A stretch of DNA of 64,000 nt from Nocardioides alpinus (GTDB lineage: Bacteria > Actinomycetota > Actinomycetes > Propionibacteriales > Nocardioidaceae): positions 52,467-116,466 of the forward strand of contig NZ_FOKC01000014.1 in NCBI RefSeq assembly GCF_900112035.1, written 5' to 3'. A model generated the notes under the pieces. The model was not told the origin of the DNA, searched no databases, and worked only from the letters and a program-made list of their open reading frames with translations. The stretch's first letter is position 1. Every line of letters begins with the position of its first letter. Below are positions 61,190-64,000 of the stretch, in pieces. The translations under genes and the position numbers were made by a program.

Positions 61190-61807
61190 CTACTTCACGT
61201 CGATGATCGCGCCATTGCGGGGTAGGTGACCGCCGAAGGTCACTGGCACAGCTGCGGCGTGTCGCACATCCACGCCGTCCATGGCCTGGATGTGGACATG
61301 AGGTTCGGTGCTGTTGCCGGAATTGCCGCACCGTCCGAGTTCCTCGCCGACCCCCACCTCCTGACCAACGCGCACGTCGACGCGGTCTTGCTGCAGGTGA
61401 CACACCGCAACCACCGCGCCGTCACCCGTCTCGATCATGACGTGGTTGCCTGCCAACGACTCCCACCCTGCTGCTACCCGGCCGCGCTGGGTGAGGGCGT
61501 AGCCCACCGACGGCAGTCCCCGGTAGGACTCGTGGTCGAGGGATGTCTTGTGAACCCTCACCACCACTCCTCGGACAGGGGCAAGGATGACCCGCCCGAA
61601 GCCAGGAAACCGCTCAGCCGGTTCTGGGCGGACGAGCGACCCGAGCTTGAACGGTGCTGTCCGCCCTCGCCCGTCGACGGGCACGAAGTCGATCGCGTAC
61701 GAGGTAGCCAGCAGCACGGTGCCGTGACTGGGCACTCGGTTGGCAGGACTGTTCTGGGTCAGCCAGCGCCCCTCGAAGGGATACGTCAGGTCGATCGCCG
61801 ACTGCAT
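61190..61807 (-). CDS. M23-type peptidoglycan DD-metallopeptidase-like protein
   Basis: A 205-residue LytM-like domain: SYAIDFVPVDG (HxxxD region; the first histidine is replaced by Tyr/Ala context), GNHVMIETGDGAVVAVCHLQ, and NSTEPHVHIQAMD with the HxH zinc pair. Only the core fold is present, without signal peptide or binding repeat, so location is uncertain. Lack of a clear first zinc histidine makes a pseudo-enzyme possible. ATG 61807 follows GGCGGGGG; a longer frame reaches 61876. Confidence 0.8.
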   Translation of the reverse strand: MQSAIDLTYPFEGRWLTQNSPANRVPSHGTVLLATSYAIDFVPVDGRGRTAPFKLGSLVRPEPAERFPGFGRVILAPVRGVVVRVHKTSLDHESYRGLPSVGYALTQRGRVAAGWESLAGNHVMIETGDGAVVAVCHLQQDRVDVRVGQEVGVGEELGRCGNSGNSTEPHVHIQAMDGVDVRHAAAVPVTFGGHLPRNGAIIDVK

Positions 61808-61975
61808 CAGTAACCCCCGCCTGTCGTCTGGGAACTGCGCCCTGCTGCATTCGCACGTGTCACGGCAGCATGACACCCCCGTCGCCGCGCTCCAGCCGCT
61901 CCCCCGGCCCCGTGACGTGAAGGCCTCTGGCGCCCTGACGGCCCCTGTCGCACACTGACGTCAGAGGGGGATGTC

Positions 61976-62647
61976 GTGGCGCTGAGACTGATGCGGGTCC
62001 TGACCGGACTCGTCCTGGTCGCATCCGGCGTACTGCTGCACCTCGCTTCGTGGCAACGGTGGGCCGGCCACTGCCCCTGGGGCAGCCAGCAGGAGACCGC
62101 GGCGTGCAACCAGCGCATGGATCACCTCTACGACTTCCTGTTCATCGGGGATCCGTGGGTGCCGGTGGGCAAGGCAGCCGAGCTGGCAGGGCTGTCGCTG
62201 CTCCTGGTCGCGCTCGCGCTGATCCTGCTTCCGTGGGCGACCTCCGAGCTCTGGCCCGGGCCGGGCATCACAGCGGGGCTCGCGCTCAGCGCGCTGGTGC
62301 TCGCCAACGTGGGTCTCGCGACGCGACGCTCAGGGTTGGCCGGAGAGGTCGTCGAGCCCGCTCTGGAAAGCGGCGGGTTCATGCTCCTGTGGGTGCCGTC
62401 GTTGGTGCTGACCTGGGTCGCCGTGCGCGCCCGCGGATGGGTCCGAGCAGGGTCGATCTTCCTGGTGCTGGGATCGCCGCTGGTCGCCGCCTTCACCTAT
62501 GCCATCGGGCCCTTCGACGCCGCTCCCTGGTGGGAGGCGTACTCCGGGGACCTGACGGCCATGGGCGGGCTCTGCCTGCTGGTGGCCGCCGTACGGCGCC
62601 CAGCGCGGAAGCGCGAGCCCGCGGCCGAGGCTGCCACGGTCGCCTGA
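61976..62647 (+). CDS. Hypothetical four- to six-helix membrane protein
   Basis: A 223-residue protein with hydrophobic spans at about 6-26, 64-84, 91-111, 133-150, 156-176 and 186-203; its early loop (HCPWGSQQETAACNQRMDHL) has two cysteines, perhaps a disulfide outside. Family not known. GTG start with CAGAGGGGG upstream. Rightward toward lhr. Confidence 0.75.
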   Translation: MALRLMRVLTGLVLVASGVLLHLASWQRWAGHCPWGSQQETAACNQRMDHLYDFLFIGDPWVPVGKAAELAGLSLLLVALALILLPWATSELWPGPGITAGLALSALVLANVGLATRRSGLAGEVVEPALESGGFMLLWVPSLVLTWVAVRARGWVRAGSIFLVLGSPLVAAFTYAIGPFDAAPWWEAYSGDLTAMGGLCLLVAAVRRPARKREPAAEAATVA

Positions 62648-62708
62648 CGTCGCCTGTCCAGCCCCAAAGGGCGGAGCGGCTGTCGTACCCCGGTGACAGA
62701 CTGCACGC

Positions 62709-64000
62709 ATGACCGCCCTCGACCGCTTCAGTGCGCCCACGCGCGCGTGGTTCGAGGCCTCTTTCGCCGGGCCGACGCCCGCGCAGGAGGGCGCCTGGTC
62801 GAGCATCGCCGACGGCAAGAACGCGCTCGTGGTCGCACCCACCGGCAGCGGCAAGACGCTCAGCGCCTTCCTGCACGCCATCGACCGGCTGATGAGCACC
62901 GAGCCGCCCAAGGAGAAGGCGCAGCGCACCCGCGTCCTCTACATCTCCCCGCTCAAGGCGCTCGGCGTCGACGTCGAGCGCAACCTCCGCGCCCCGCTGA
63001 CCGGCATCCGCAACACCGCCGAGCGGCTGCAGGAGAAGGTGCCCGAGGTGACGGTCGGGCTCCGTTCCGGTGACACGAGCCCGGCCGAGCGGCGCAAGCT
63101 CGGCACGACACCGCCGGACATCCTGATCACCACTCCCGAGTCGCTCTTCCTGATGCTCACCAGCCAGGCGCGCGAGACGCTGCGCAACGTCGACACGATC
63201 ATCATCGACGAGGTGCACGCGGTCGCCGGCACCAAGCGGGGCGCCCACCTCGGCATCAGCCTCGAACGGCTCGACCACCTGCTCGACAAGCCCGCCCAGC
63301 GGATCGGTCTCAGCGCCACGGTCCGCCCGCTCGACGAGGTGGCCCGCTTCCTCGGCGGGACCCAGCCCGTCGAGATCGTCTCCCCGCCCAGCACCAAGGA
63401 GTGGGACCTCAGGGTCGTCGTCCCGGTCGAGGACATGACCATGCCGGGCGACTACGACGAGGACTCCGAGGACCCCGGGCGCGCCACCAGCATCTGGCCG
63501 CACGTCGAGGAGCACGTGGTCGACCTCGTCGAGCAGCACCGATCGACGATCGTCTTCGCCAACTCGCGGCGGCTGGCGGAGCGGTTGACCGCACGGCTCA
63601 ACGAGATCGCGACGGAGCGGGCGGGGGTGCCGGAGGAAGAAGGTGGCGACGCACGAACGCCGCCAGCGCAGATCATGGCGCAGTCCGGGCAGAGCAGCGG
63701 TGCGGAGACGATCATCGCCAAGGCCCACCACGGCTCGGTCTCCAAGGAGCAGCGCGCGATCATCGAGGACGACCTCAAGCGCGGCCGGCTCCCCTGCGTG
63801 GTCGCGACCAGCAGCCTCGAGCTCGGCATCGACATGGGCGCGGTCGACCTGGTCATCCAGATCGAGTCACCGCCCAGCGTGGCGAGTGCGCTGCAGCGGG
63901 TCGGGCGCGCCGGCCACCAGGTCGGTGAGGTCAGCCGCGGCGTGCTGTTCCCCAAGCACCGCGGCGACCTCGCCCAGACCGCCGTCTCGGTGGAGCGGAT
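62709..64000 (+). CDS. lhr: Lhr-type ATP-dependent DNA helicase, N-terminal part
   Basis: The first 430 codons of a large helicase, cut by the window edge. Walker A VVAPTGSGKTLSAFLH, motif Ia YISPLKALGVDVERN, DEVH box TIIIDEVHAVAGTKRGAHLG, SATVR motif III, then IVFANSRRLAERLTARLNEI, TSSLELGIDMGAVDLVIQIE and LQRVGRAGHQ of RecA domain 2. These fit the Lhr-core family of 3'-5' SF2 helicases (about 1500 residues). In actinobacteria Lhr is DNA-damage inducible. Start ATG 62709, six bases after CAGACT. Confidence 0.95.
   Translation, partial: MTALDRFSAPTRAWFEASFAGPTPAQEGAWSSIADGKNALVVAPTGSGKTLSAFLHAIDRLMSTEPPKEKAQRTRVLYISPLKALGVDVERNLRAPLTGIRNTAERLQEKVPEVTVGLRSGDTSPAERRKLGTTPPDILITTPESLFLMLTSQARETLRNVDTIIIDEVHAVAGTKRGAHLGISLERLDHLLDKPAQRIGLSATVRPLDEVARFLGGTQPVEIVSPPSTKEWDLRVVVPVEDMTMPGDYDEDSEDPGRATSIWPHVEEHVVDLVEQHRSTIVFANSRRLAERLTARLNEIATERAGVPEEEGGDARTPPAQIMAQSGQSSGAETIIAKAHHGSVSKEQRAIIEDDLKRGRLPCVVATSSLELGIDMGAVDLVIQIESPPSVASALQRVGRAGHQVGEVSRGVLFPKHRGDLAQTAVSVER

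Overview
The window is very GC-rich, dense with overlapping genes, and full of actinobacterial hallmarks: a GlgC/GlgM-type glycogen locus, an ESX/WXG100-type cassette, actinobacterial LexA boxes, DUF3046 near recA, DUF222-HNH and AbiEi-DUF559 genes, and many leaderless promoters. The overall gene content most resembles a Nocardioides-like member of the Nocardioidaceae; this is inferred from gene content, not from a marker gene.

Layout. 0-5.3 kb: end of a ClC chloride channel, an MBL-fold hydrolase, then a leftward operon (BrkB-type membrane protein, RCK potassium channel, sulfotransferase) divergent from a secreted matrixin-like protease. 5.3-9.1 kb: aidB, a possible Sm-fold small protein, pgm. 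9.2-11.6 kb: three tandem DGPF/YCII proteins with an ECF42-type sigma factor. 11.6-14.1 kb: divergent glgC and glgM. 14.1-19.7 kb: an AbiEi-DUF559 protein flanked by short repeats, then a dicarboxylate-type symporter divergent from a DcuS/DcuR-like two-component system. 19.7-25.1 kb: glyA, then an assimilatory sulfur operon (leader peptide, sulfite reductase, zinc-ribbon protein, cysH, CbiX chelatase). 25.1-31.0 kb: a leftward run recA-recX-phosphoribosyltransferase-GNAT-ppk2-HipA-like kinase-DUF3037-AlkD with an SOS box upstream. 31.2-36.4 kb: a tightly overlapping leftward run (DrrA/B-type ABC transporter, DinB-like, methyltransferase, DUF3046, MFS). 36.4-39.7 kb: a four-gene WXG100 / EspG-like / lipase / lipoprotein cassette. 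39.8-45.1 kb: small metabolic and regulatory genes and a second ECF42-DGPF module. 45.2-57.2 kb: secreted GH16, nitrilase, PQQ sugar dehydrogenase, lactone oxidase-homocysteine methyltransferase operon, oxidoreductases, isochorismatase, msrB-PRISE operon, MFS. 57.2-62.6 kb: a looser, more accessory-looking stretch (glutamine amidotransferase, SOS-controlled DUF222-HNH protein, hydrolase, M23 peptidase). 62.7-64 kb: start of lhr helicase, cut by the window end.

How genes work together. pgm, glgC and glgM form the glucose-phosphate to ADP-glucose to glycogen/maltose-1-phosphate route. Sulfite reductase needs siroheme, and the CbiX chelatase in the same operon can supply the iron-insertion step; a cysteine-rich-context leader peptide probably senses cysteine. 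recA-recX and the DUF222-HNH gene appear to share LexA control. Two separate ECF42-DGPF modules carry similar TGTCGA promoter-like signatures. I see no tRNA, rRNA, CRISPR array, transposase or phage gene.
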